Position numbers and translations under genes: made by a program
Shown here: positions 36,147-46,759 of the stretch, piece by piece
How the letters are laid out: each line of letters begins with the position of its first letter
Numbering within the stretch: the stretch's first letter is position 1
The notes under the pieces: generated by a model
Told to the model about the DNA's origin: nothing
Database searches by the model: none
The model's input: the letters and a program-made list of their open reading frames with translations, nothing else
DNA from: Begonia masoniana
Taxonomy: Eukaryota; Streptophyta; Magnoliopsida; Cucurbitales; Begoniaceae
DNA: 64,000 nt
Assembly: GCA_022432975.1 (NCBI GenBank)
Contig: CM039503.1
Location: 44,348,655-44,412,654 of the forward strand
Direction of reading: 5' to 3'

Positions 36147-36176
36147 GCTCTCTAGAAATCAGAATTTCTAGAGAGC
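36147..36176. other. Conserved LTR hairpin, copy 3 (covarying stem)
   Basis: A 13-bp stem GCTCTCTAGAAAT / ATTTCTAGAGAGC around CAGA. Where other copies have a G-C pair (TCTGGAAT), this one has A-T on both arms (TCTAGAAAT). Confidence 0.8.
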
Positions 36177-36938
36177 AACTTCATCCAAACATCGATCCCC
36201 CATGCACATATCAATTCTAACAGATTCCCGATTTCTCCCACATTTAACTCTAAACGCACGTACATCTTTACTTGTAAAACCACCCAAATTATATGATCTA
36301 ATACACGTCAATCTTTCGCAAAACAAACGGCATGGATATGTTAAAATCGACAATCCCAAGCAGTTCCAATAAGATTTTACAAAACAGTTTACAAAACAGG
36401 TTTTTCCAATACGTTTAAAACTTCAAAAGTAAACCTATCCACTAACCAGACCAAGCATCCTAATATGTTCTATACAAATTAACCTTAACCCGACTTCCCG
36501 AAGAATCCCAAATCTGTACATACTCCCCACGGGTCAAAACGCGCCTCGACTGCTCAGCGCACCCCACAGCCATCATCCATCAACCGCATCCAACATCAGG
36601 AGGAGGAACGTCATCCTCACCTGGCTCAATATCACCTAATACGTCACCTACACCATACAAATATACACTATGAGATAAATCTCAGTAAGACTCGTAAATG
36701 AAAATACTATGATGCCGTGATCATCGTGTGCTATGCCATGCTATGCTGCTATGCCATGCTATGCTCTGTAGGTGTCACCGAGATCCTATCCCCTAACCGG
36801 AGAGAGCTTCATCCATCGGGCGAGACTACTCTTTCCAGTTAGAGGAGGGGGGTACACGCTTACAACACGTACGCCGTGCCTGAGCCCCACCTCCGCGTGA
36901 CCTATAACTGTCTGCCTTTCGGCTGTAAGCCTTTCGGC

Positions 36939-39005
36939 GGTGAACTGTAAGCCTTGCGGCCGGTGAACTGTAAGCCTTGCGGCCGGTGAACTGTAAGCCT
37001 TGCGGCCGGTGAACTGTAAGCCTTGCGGCCGGTGAACTGTAAGCCTTGCGGCCGGTGAACTGTAAGCCTTGCGGCCGGTGAACTGTAAGCCTTGCGGCCG
37101 GTGAACTGTAAGCCTTGCGGCCGGTGAACTGTAAGCCTTGCGGCCGGTGAACTGTAAGCCTTGCGGCCGGTGAACTGTAAGCCTTGCGGCCGGTGAACTG
37201 TAAGCCTTGCGGCCGGTGAACTGTAAGCCTTGCGGCCGGTGAACTGTAAGCCTTGCGGCCGGTGAACTGTAAGCCTTGCGGCCGGTGAACTGTAAGCCTT
37301 GCGGCCGGTGAACTGTAAGCCTTGCGGCCGGTGAACTGTAAGCCTTGCGGCCGGTGAACTGTAAGCCTTGCGGCCGGTGAACTGTAAGCCTTGCGGCCGG
37401 TGAACTGTAAGCCTTGCGGCCGGTGAACTGTAAGCCTTGCGGCCGGTGAACTGTAAGCCTTGCGGCCGGTGAACTGTAAGCCTTGCGGCCGGTGAACTGT
37501 AAGCCTTGCGGCCGGTGAACTGTAAGCCTTGCGGCCGGTGAACTGTAAGCCTTGCGGCCGGTGAACTGTAAGCCTTGCGGCCGGTGAACTGTAAGCCTTG
37601 CGGCCGGTGAACTGTAAGCCTTGCGGCCGGTGAACTGTAAGCCTTGCGGCCGGTGAACTGTAAGCCTTGCGGCCGGTGAACTGTAAGCCTTGCGGCCGGT
37701 GAACTGTAAGCCTTGCGGCCGGTGAACTGTAAGCCTTGCGGCCGGTGAACTGTAAGCCTTGCGGCCGGTGAACTGTAAGCCTTGCGGCCGGTGAACTGTA
37801 AGCCTTGCGGCCGGTGAACTGTAAGCCTTGCGGCCGGTGAACTGTAAGCCTTGCGGCCGGTGAACTGTAAGCCTTGCGGCCGGTGAACTGTAAGCCTTGC
37901 GGCCGGTGAACTGTAAGCCTTGCGGCCGGTGAACTGTAAGCCTTGCGGCCGGTGAACTGTAAGCCTTGCGGCCGGTGAACTGTAAGCCTTGCGGCCGGTG
38001 AACTGTAAGCCTTGCGGCCGGTGAACTGTAAGCCTTGCGGCCGGTGAACTGTAAGCCTTGCGGCCGGTGAACTGTAAGCCTTGCGGCCGGTGAACTGTAA
38101 GCCTTGCGGCCGGTGAACTGTAAGCCTTGCGGCCGGTGAACTGTAAGCCTTGCGGCCGGTGAACTGTAAGCCTTGCGGCCGGTGAACTGTAAGCCTTGCG
38201 GCCGGTGAACTGTAAGCCTTGCGGCCGGTGAACTGTAAGCCTTGCGGCCGGTGAACTGTAAGCCTTGCGGCCGGTGAACTGTAAGCCTTGCGGCCGGTGA
38301 ACTGTAAGCCTTGCGGCCGGTGAACTGTAAGCCTTGCGGCCGGTGAACTGTAAGCCTTGCGGCCGGTGAACTGTAAGCCTTGCGGCCGGTGAACTGTAAG
38401 CCTTGCGGCCGGTGAACTGTAAGCCTTGCGGCCGGTGAACTGTAAGCCTTGCGGCCGGTGAACTGTAAGCCTTGCGGCCGGTGAACTGTAAGCCTTGCGG
38501 CCGGTGAACTGTAAGCCTTGCGGCCGGTGAACTGTAAGCCTTGCGGCCGGTGAACTGTAAGCCTTGCGGCCGGTGAACTGTAAGCCTTGCGGCCGGTGAA
38601 CTGTAAGCCTTGCGGCCGGTGAACTGTAAGCCTTGCGGCCGGTGAACTGTAAGCCTTGCGGCCGGTGAACTGTAAGCCTTGCGGCCGGTGAACTGTAAGC
38701 CTTGCGGCCGGTGAACTGTAAGCCTTGCGGCCGGTGAACTGTAAGCCTTGCGGCCGGTGAACTGTAAGCCTTGCGGCCGGTGAACTGTAAGCCTTGCGGC
38801 CGGTGAACTGTAAGCCTTGCGGCCGGTGAACTGTAAGCCTTGCGGCCGGTGAACTGTAAGCCTTGCGGCCGGTGAACTGTAAGCCTTGCGGCCGGTGAAC
38901 TGTAAGCCTTGCGGCCGGTGAACTGTAAGCCTTGCGGCCGGTGAACTGTAAGCCTTGCGGCCGGTGAACTGTAAGCCTTGCGGCCGGTGAACTGTAAGCC
39001 TTGCG
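36939..39005. repeat. Perfect 23-bp minisatellite, about 90 copies
   Basis: The unit contains GAACTGTAAGCCTTGCGG. It grows out of short GCCTTTCGGC repeats that are present three times in family A copy 2 (15390-15440). Length not divisible by 3 and no stop give a 729-codon minus-strand frame, which is an artefact. Confidence 0.97.
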
Positions 39006-39896
39006 ATTCTAACATTTTTTTACGAATCGTTCCAACTTCGTCCTATAAACGTTCAATACGTCATTTATATCGTTAATCATAATCAACTATTAATTTCGGA
39101 CCCTAAATCGACATTTTTATCGAACCCTAAACGAAACCTTAATTGATTAAACTCCGAAAACTCAAAATAAAAGCTCTAAGATTGTAGGTTCATACCTAGA
39201 ACGTCGATTGGAGGAGAAATCACGAAGAAAACGAAACGATCGGAGCTCAAATCGGAGTTCGAAATGAAGCGGCCGTGAGGAGAAGGAACAAAATCGCCTC
39301 TGGCGTTTTGTGAAAACAGGGAAGAAGAAGAAAATGAGGGAGAGAGAGATTTGTGTTGATTTTATAATTTTGGTTTGACAAATTACTAAAATGCCCCTTC
39401 CTTAGTTATATAATCTATTCGTTCCTTCGTTTCGTTAATCGGCCAACGACTCGACTTTTCCAACTTTCCATATTTCTCCAATAACTCCTATTCATTATTT
39501 GGGATTTATTGAAACTGTCTGTTCGCAATTCGGACCTCGTTTACTATTTTTATTAAAACATTCTTTATGTTACGAGAAATGTAATTACTCGGAATATAGC
39601 GTTTAATCTCCGAAAATTCCCATAATTTTCTTAAAATTCCTATTAATCGATAGGATCGTAATGACGCTTTTTTTCGTGAAACGGACCTGATTCGACATAA
39701 ATATAAAAATATCATCCAATAATATAATAATAATATAATATATGAGTCCGTATAACTGGGTATTACATTTGTAGTTAAAGTTAGCTTAAATATTCTTTAG
39801 AAGTGAATTGTGATGCTTAAGTGAATTTTGTGAATGTGATAGGTTACCGAGTGGGGAAATTTCTATAGCCAAAGCGAGTAAGTGCGGTGCCAGAGT

Positions 39897-39939
39897 TCAG
39901 GTAAGTAGAGGACGTTTGTTTTGCCTTCGGGCCTACACC
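39897..39939 (+). promoter_or_regulatory. Splice-donor-like block in the family-B LTR
   Basis: TTCAGGTAAGTAGAGGACG is followed by GGGCCTACACC, the same two-part block seen on the minus strand of family A LTRs. Confidence 0.5.
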
Positions 39940-40018
39940 ACGGAACGGTAGGGAATTGTTGTTGGGGTGATTGCTTTGCTTTGTTTGAATTGTGAATTGG
40001 TTGCTTTGCTATTGTTTG

Positions 40019-42124
40019 TTTTGGTTGTGTGGTTGACTTGTATTGTTTTGGTTGTGTGGTTGACTTGTATTGTTTTGGTTGTGTGGTTGACTTGTATTGT
40101 TTTGGTTGTGTGGTTGACTTGTATTGTTTTGGTTGTGTGGTTGACTTGTATTGTTTTGGTTGTGTGGTTGACTTGTATTGTTTTGGTTGTGTGGTTGACT
40201 TGTATTGTTTTGGTTGTGTGGTTGACTTGTATTGTTTTGGTTGTGTGGTTGACTTGTATTGTTTTGGTTGTGTGGTTGACTTGTATTGTTTTGGTTGTGT
40301 GGTTGACTTGTATTGTTTTGGTTGTGTGGTTGACTTGTATTGTTTTGGTTGTGTGGTTGACTTGTATTGTTTTGGTTGTGTGGTTGACTTGTATTGTTTT
40401 GGTTGTGTGGTTGACTTGTATTGTTTTGGTTGTGTGGTTGACTTGTATTGTTTTGGTTGTGTGGTTGACTTGTATTGTTTTGGTTGTGTGGTTGACTTGT
40501 ATTGTTTTGGTTGTGTGGTTGACTTGTATTGTTTTGGTTGTGTGGTTGACTTGTATTGTTTTGGTTGTGTGGTTGACTTGTATTGTTTTGGTTGTGTGGT
40601 TGACTTGTATTGTTTTGGTTGTGTGGTTGACTTGTATTGTTTTGGTTGTGTGGTTGACTTGTATTGTTTTGGTTGTGTGGTTGACTTGTATTGTTTTGGT
40701 TGTGTGGTTGACTTGTATTGTTTTGGTTGTGTGGTTGACTTGTATTGTTTTGGTTGTGTGGTTGACTTGTATTGTTTTGGTTGTGTGGTTGACTTGTATT
40801 GTTTTGGTTGTGTGGTTGACTTGTATTGTTTTGGTTGTGTGGTTGACTTGTATTGTTTTGGTTGTGTGGTTGACTTGTATTGTTTTGGTTGTGTGGTTGA
40901 CTTGTATTGTTTTGGTTGTGTGGTTGACTTGTATTGTTTTGGTTGTGTGGTTGACTTGTATTGTTTTGGTTGTGTGGTTGACTTGTATTGTTTTGGTTGT
41001 GTGGTTGACTTGTATTGTTTTGGTTGTGTGGTTGACTTGTATTGTTTTGGTTGTGTGGTTGACTTGTATTGTTTTGGTTGTGTGGTTGACTTGTATTGTT
41101 TTGGTTGTGTGGTTGACTTGTATTGTTTTGGTTGTGTGGTTGACTTGTATTGTTTTGGTTGTGTGGTTGACTTGTATTGTTTTGGTTGTGTGGTTGACTT
41201 GTATTGTTTTGGTTGTGTGGTTGACTTGTATTGTTTTGGTTGTGTGGTTGACTTGTATTGTTTTGGTTGTGTGGTTGACTTGTATTGTTTTGGTTGTGTG
41301 GTTGACTTGTATTGTTTTGGTTGTGTGGTTGACTTGTATTGTTTTGGTTGTGTGGTTGACTTGTATTGTTTTGGTTGTGTGGTTGACTTGTATTGTTTTG
41401 GTTGTGTGGTTGACTTGTATTGTTTTGGTTGTGTGGTTGACTTGTATTGTTTTGGTTGTGTGGTTGACTTGTATTGTTTTGGTTGTGTGGTTGACTTGTA
41501 TTGTTTTGGTTGTGTGGTTGACTTGTATTGTTTTGGTTGTGTGGTTGACTTGTATTGTTTTGGTTGTGTGGTTGACTTGTATTGTTTTGGTTGTGTGGTT
41601 GACTTGTATTGTTTTGGTTGTGTGGTTGACTTGTATTGTTTTGGTTGTGTGGTTGACTTGTATTGTTTTGGTTGTGTGGTTGACTTGTATTGTTTTGGTT
41701 GTGTGGTTGACTTGTATTGTTTTGGTTGTGTGGTTGACTTGTATTGTTTTGGTTGTGTGGTTGACTTGTATTGTTTTGGTTGTGTGGTTGACTTGTATTG
41801 TTTTGGTTGTGTGGTTGACTTGTATTGTTTTGGTTGTGTGGTTGACTTGTATTGTTTTGGTTGTGTGGTTGACTTGTATTGTTTTGGTTGTGTGGTTGAC
41901 TTGTATTGTTTTGGTTGTGTGGTTGACTTGTATTGTTTTGGTTGTGTGGTTGACTTGTATTGTTTTGGTTGTGTGGTTGACTTGTATTGTTTTGGTTGTG
42001 TGGTTGACTTGTATTGTTTTGGTTGTGTGGTTGACTTGTATTGTTTTGGTTGTGTGGTTGACTTGTATTGTTTTGGTTGTGTGGTTGACTTGTATTGTTT
42101 TGGTTGTGTGGTTGACCTATATTG
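40019..42124. repeat. 27-bp minisatellite, 78 copies
   Basis: The unit contains GGTTGTGTGGTTGACTTG. All copies but the last appear identical. The 27-base unit keeps frame, giving 700- and 733-codon frames of 9-residue hydrophobic repeats; no gene is implied. Confidence 0.97.
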
Positions 42125-42502
42125 TTTTTGATTGCCTAAAGTTCAATCTAATCGGATTACTTGTTTGAGCCGAGGAGGGTTCTACACCTTAGCTAAATTT
42201 TTTGAATCTGATTGATTAATTGCTGAGCACGATTGGTTAACCATCTTAAGCAATTTTACCGTAACATGATCTGATTTGCTTGTTAAATTTATTGATAGCA
42301 CGTTCATATCATTTGCTAAAATTTTCGGGAAGGACGCCGTGGTGCTTAACGGTTAGGATTAAGAGAATTTAGCGAGTCTAGGCTTATTTTAAATTATGTT
42401 TAAATCGGGTTAGAGTGAGCCAAGTAGCGCACCGAGCCGGGGTGGGTTCGGGGGCGTTACAGCCCTCCCCCCTCGTCTCTGTTCGGGTCTCCAGCGCTCG
42501 CA

Positions 42503-42532
42503 CAGCAGAAGGCTTTCGAAGCCATTCTGTTG
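42503..42532. other. Family-B LTR hairpin, right LTR copy
   Basis: Same position as 28667-28697, with arms CAGCAGAAGGCTT and AAGCCATTCTGTTG, now imperfect. Confidence 0.55.
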
Positions 42533-42575
42533 TTTTAAGAGAAAACCTAATGTTTTCTCTTAAAACATAATTAAG

Positions 42576-43978
42576 ATTTTAAATTTAAATTTGAATAGAT
42601 TTTAAATTTAAATTTGAATAGATTTTAAATTTAAATTTGAATAGATTTTAAATTTAAATTTGAATAGATTTTAAATTTAAATTTGAATAGATTTTAAATT
42701 TAAATTTGAATAGATTTTAAATTTAAATTTGAATAGATTTTAAATTTAAATTTGAATAGATTTTAAATTTAAATTTGAATAGATTTTAAATTTAAATTTG
42801 AATAGATTTTAAATTTAAATTTGAATAGATTTTAAATTTAAATTTGAATAGATTTTAAATTTAAATTTGAATAGATTTTAAATTTAAATTTGAATAGATT
42901 TTAAATTTAAATTTGAATAGATTTTAAATTTAAATTTGAATAGATTTTAAATTTAAATTTGAATAGATTTTAAATTTAAATTTGAATAGATTTTAAATTT
43001 AAATTTGAATAGATTTTAAATTTAAATTTGAATAGATTTTAAATTTAAATTTGAATAGATTTTAAATTTAAATTTGAATAGATTTTAAATTTAAATTTGA
43101 ATAGATTTTAAATTTAAATTTGAATAGATTTTAAATTTAAATTTGAATAGATTTTAAATTTAAATTTGAATAGATTTTAAATTTAAATTTGAATAGATTT
43201 TAAATTTAAATTTGAATAGATTTTAAATTTAAATTTGAATAGATTTTAAATTTAAATTTGAATAGATTTTAAATTTAAATTTGAATAGATTTTAAATTTA
43301 AATTTGAATAGATTTTAAATTTAAATTTGAATAGATTTTAAATTTAAATTTGAATAGATTTTAAATTTAAATTTGAATAGATTTTAAATTTAAATTTGAA
43401 TAGATTTTAAATTTAAATTTGAATAGATTTTAAATTTAAATTTGAATAGATTTTAAATTTAAATTTGAATAGATTTTAAATTTAAATTTGAATAGATTTT
43501 AAATTTAAATTTGAATAGATTTTAAATTTAAATTTGAATAGATTTTAAATTTAAATTTGAATAGATTTTAAATTTAAATTTGAATAGATTTTAAATTTAA
43601 ATTTGAATAGATTTTAAATTTAAATTTGAATAGATTTTAAATTTAAATTTGAATAGATTTTAAATTTAAATTTGAATAGATTTTAAATTTAAATTTGAAT
43701 AGATTTTAAATTTAAATTTGAATAGATTTTAAATTTAAATTTGAATAGATTTTAAATTTAAATTTGAATAGATTTTAAATTTAAATTTGAATAGATTTTA
43801 AATTTAAATTTGAATAGATTTTAAATTTAAATTTGAATAGATTTTAAATTTAAATTTGAATAGATTTTAAATTTAAATTTGAATAGATTTTAAATTTAAA
43901 TTTGAATAGATTTTAAATTTAAATTTGAATAGATTTTAAATTTAAATTTGAATAGATTTTAAATTTAAATTTGAATAG
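42576..43978. repeat. Perfect AT-rich 23-bp minisatellite, 61 copies
   Basis: The unit contains TTTTAAATTTAAATTTG. It starts where the left LTR has a similar CATAATTTAAAATAATTAATT and ends abruptly at CTACGAACATAAATG, inside the CRM-like gag region. The rest of the LTR is missing at that junction. Confidence 0.97.
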
Positions 43979-44390
43979 ATCTACGAACATAAATGTCCGG
44001 GACATTTACCTAGGAAATGATTCGATTTAGATCATCCCCCTCCCTGGTCAAAAAGGAGATTCAAATCGAAATTTCCCAGAACCGATACCAAAAAGGAGAA
44101 CTGGACCGGGTTTTCAGGAGCCCATGCAAAGGAGACGGACTGCCCCGCGAGATTTCTACGATTCCATGCAACGAAATGACGTAGAACTTCCCAAGGAATC
44201 GGTTTCAAGATCGGATTTCCACAGATGAAGAATGGTTTGATGGAGGTGAAGATTTCATTCCACCCCGACGAAGGGACAATGACAACTTTAGACATGCCGG
44301 CTAACAATACCTCCATTCAATGGATCGTGCAACGGAGACCCATACTTGGACTGGGTAGATAAGGTTGAGAAGGTTTTTGCATACTATGGA
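43979..44390 (+). pseudogene. CRM-like gag, N-terminal fragment
   Basis: Near its end (about 44323-44388) one frame reads GDPYLDWVDKVEKVFAYYG, the conserved gag motif around DPEAYLEWE-KVE-VF. The earlier part gives several short frames with stops. It is cut by the solo LTR at 44391, and the centre of gag is missing on the far side. Confidence 0.55.
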
Positions 44391-44774
44391 TGTAACGACC
44401 CTAATACTGTACCCATTTTCCCGTACATTTTTTTTTTTATCCTTATACTTTAAATAAACTCTAAACGGAATTTAAACCGAAATCAAAGTTCGTTTCGAAA
44501 ATCGTTTAAAAACAACATAAAATCAATTAAATAAAACTTAAAACATTTAATAAAACAAATAAAACTATTAAAACAATCGGCTAAACATGGGAGGGCATAT
44601 TCGGCATTTGACAATCGAAAGCCAAGGGCGATCGATCGCTGCATTCGATCGCTGCCCCAGCGATCGATCGCTGCAATCGACACAGGGAGGGGCGATCAGT
44701 CGCCCCTCACACCCGCGCCTAGTCGCCCTTCACCCCCTCCTTCTTTCTTCTCTTCTTCTTTTTTTTTTTTTTTG

Positions 44775-44805
44775 TGCTCTCTGGAATCCGAAATTCCAGA
44801 GAGCA
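44775..44805. other. Conserved LTR hairpin, copy 4
   Basis: A 13-bp stem TGCTCTCTGGAAT / ATTCCAGAGAGCA around CCGAA, directly after a run of T. Confidence 0.85.
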
Positions 44806-45762
44806 AACACCAGCTTTCTTTCCTACAAATTTCTCATCCCTGCACATCACACACTTCACAATATATCAACTCCAACTAAACATCCTAAACACATATTAAA
44901 CTTTTATAAAAATGAACTGCGTGGATACGTTTAAAAACCGACAAATCCTCCTGTTTTAAATTCCAAACAGTTCCAATGAAACGTTATAAAAACACAGTTT
45001 ATAAAACAGGTTTTCAAATCGTTTAAAACCTCAAAACATGAACCTAACATCTAACCAAATCCAAGCATCCTAATATGTTCTACTTTTCACATATTTTGTC
45101 CAAAAATTAACCCAGTACTCTCAAAATACGTACATACATCCCCCACGGGTCAAAACGCACCAACTGCCCAGCACACTCCCACGGGCCATCTTTCTTCAAC
45201 TGTTCATGCCTCGGGTGGAGGGATCTCATCCTCACCTGTGTAGAGGTTGCCTACACCATAAAATAAGTCGTGAGCTTAAGGCTCAGTAAGTCTACGTGAA
45301 TGCAAGTGAATGCTATGCATGCAGTTCGTAAAACATGTGTCCTACCTTTTCGCTACTCATTTCATTTCATTACATTACAGATACGTCACCGTGGCCTCAC
45401 TCTTGCTAGATAGGAGCGGCACATCCCACGGTTGGATAGCCCCTCATATCTAACCGGGGGGAAAACATGTTCCCCAAGCAACCATGTCTGAACCACCGCC
45501 ACCTCCTTGACCAGATTACATGCATTCATATCTTTTCATTATCTTTTTTTCTTTTCATGAAAAACATGCATAGAAATTCCTTTTTTGTGCTTTTCAGAAA
45601 CATAATGCGTGAACAGGTGCAATGCTATAAACATAATTAAAACATAAACAAACAATGAACTTAAACATATAACACTTAACACTTAACTAAAACTAACTAC
45701 CCAACCTATTCACCCAACACAATCTATATTCACCAATTTCCTCAAACAACAGAAGATCATAT

Positions 45763-45803
45763 GGTGTAGGCCAATCGGCCAAACAAGTCGCGGAGACTTA
45801 CTT
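45763..45803 (-). promoter_or_regulatory. Conserved splice-donor-like block in LTR
   Basis: CAAGTAAGT on the minus strand (donor slightly changed) followed by GGCCGATTGGCCTACACC. Confidence 0.5.
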
Positions 45804-46759
45804 GACGTCCGTTGAATGCTAGCTTCATCCACGAGCGTGGTGCACCTAAGGCAATTCACAACAATTATCATTAAAATGTGTTTGAACCGTTAATGTCCAA
45901 ATTAATGAAATCTTTAACTAAGGAAATTCTTCTAAAGCTATAACTTAATTAATCGAGGCATTTTAACAACCAATTCGCGCTCGATTCTACGAAACATCCA
46001 ATAACGAGCTTTTCCAAAAACCCGAAATTCATTAAATTTAACATTTCTCACAATTTAGTTTAACTTCGTCCAATAACATTCAATACGTCCTTTATATCCA
46101 TAAACTCGATAAACCTATCAATCTCGAACCCTAAATCACATTTTTAACAAAAACCCTAACGAAACCCCAACGTCCTAACTCCGTGGAAATTGAAAACTAA
46201 CGCTCCGAAATCATAGATTCGTACCTAGGGTTGCGAGAGGAGGAGAAAACACGGAGAAAATGAGACGATCGGGAGACGAATCGGAGGTCGGCGTGGAGGA
46301 ATCGTCGAATGGCAGAGAGCTTTGCTCTCTGGTTTCTCACGCGGCAGAGGAGAAATGAAGAAGAGAAAAGGATTTAGGTTATTTTATAATTTGGTTTGGC
46401 AAATTACCGTTTTACCCTTCCTTTGATTTTCTATTTATTTTGTCCTTCGTTTCATTAATTGGCTAACTATTCGGTTTCTCCAAATCTCCTTATTTCCCCA
46501 ATAACTCCAACTTATCATTTGGGATTTATTAAAACTATCCGTTTGCAAATCGGACCTCGTTTACTATTTTTACTAAAACGTCCTTTATATTACGAGAAAC
46601 GTAATTACTCGAAATATAGCGTTATTACTCCAAAAATTCTCGTAAATTCCTTAAAATTCCTATTAATCGTTAGGATTGTAATAAAGTTCTCTTTTCACAA
46701 AACGGACTTGATTTGACATATATACAAAAATGCCATTTATATTAAAGTATTAATATCCC

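Larger units (their letters stand above)
35639..39767 (-). mobile_element. Solo LTR, family A copy 3 (with 23-bp array)
   Basis: It runs TGTAGCGACCC to CTGGGTATTACA with exact target duplication TTTGT (35634-35638 and 39768-39772). It is 4.1 kb instead of about 2.4 kb because of the array at 36939-39005. The stretch that in other copies carries the GGTGTAGGCCAATCGGCC block is missing. Confidence 0.95.
34582..42461 (+). mobile_element. Family-B solo LTR in inverted orientation
   Basis: It runs TGTAACACCCGGG to GGGGCGTTACA with exact target duplication GCCCT (34577-34581 and 42462-42466). Its first kilobase is the inverted relative of 28171-28950. It contains the solo LTR 35639-39767 and the 27-bp array at 40019-42124. 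A splice-donor-like block lies at 39897-39939. Confidence 0.92.
12489..43978 (-). mobile_element. Family-B LTR element (minus strand), internal region almost absent
   Basis: Two long LTRs start at 12489 and 29178 (plus-strand coordinates) with TGTAACACC and the shared GAAAACCCACCCGGATT. Only about 227 bp lie between the end of the left LTR (28950) and 29178, including an initiator-Met primer-binding site. The element therefore resembles a non-autonomous or deleted Tekay-like element. The left LTR contains the 13511-24818 element and the right one the 34582-42461 solo LTR. The outer right end is lost in the AT-rich array at 42576-43978, so the second target-site copy is not found. Confidence 0.75.
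29178..43978 (-). mobile_element. Family-B right LTR (5' LTR, with nested solo LTR and arrays)
   Basis: It is collinear with the left LTR from 29178 to about 30545, then holds the perfect pentamer array and the mosaic array, and resumes at 42462 after the nested solo LTR. Compared with the left LTR it lacks about 300 bp before the mosaic array, about 440 bp after it, and the last 200 or so bp. The final piece ends in the AT-rich 23-mer array. Confidence 0.7.
44391..46759 (-). mobile_element. Solo LTR, family A copy 4 (right end truncated)
   Basis: It starts TGTAACGACCC and follows the other copies up to TTAATATCCCG, then breaks off about 20 bp before the expected terminus. The gag sequence that resumes at 46760 is some 80 or more codons further along than where it stopped. 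One deletion removed the LTR end, the target-site copy and part of gag. Confidence 0.85.

Noticed and set aside
36826..39015. A 729-codon minus-strand frame
   Set aside because: A by-product of the 23-bp array; the non-repetitive ends are LTR sequence with stops just beyond.
39967..42168. Frames of 733 and 700 codons, the former hydrophobic like a membrane protein
   Set aside because: A 27-bp unit keeps frame by arithmetic. Nothing else supports a gene.
44032..44316. A 94-codon minus-strand frame
   Set aside because: The opposite strand carries the gag motif DPYLDWVDKVEKVF just beyond it, so this is more likely a shadow frame; I could not match it to a known family.
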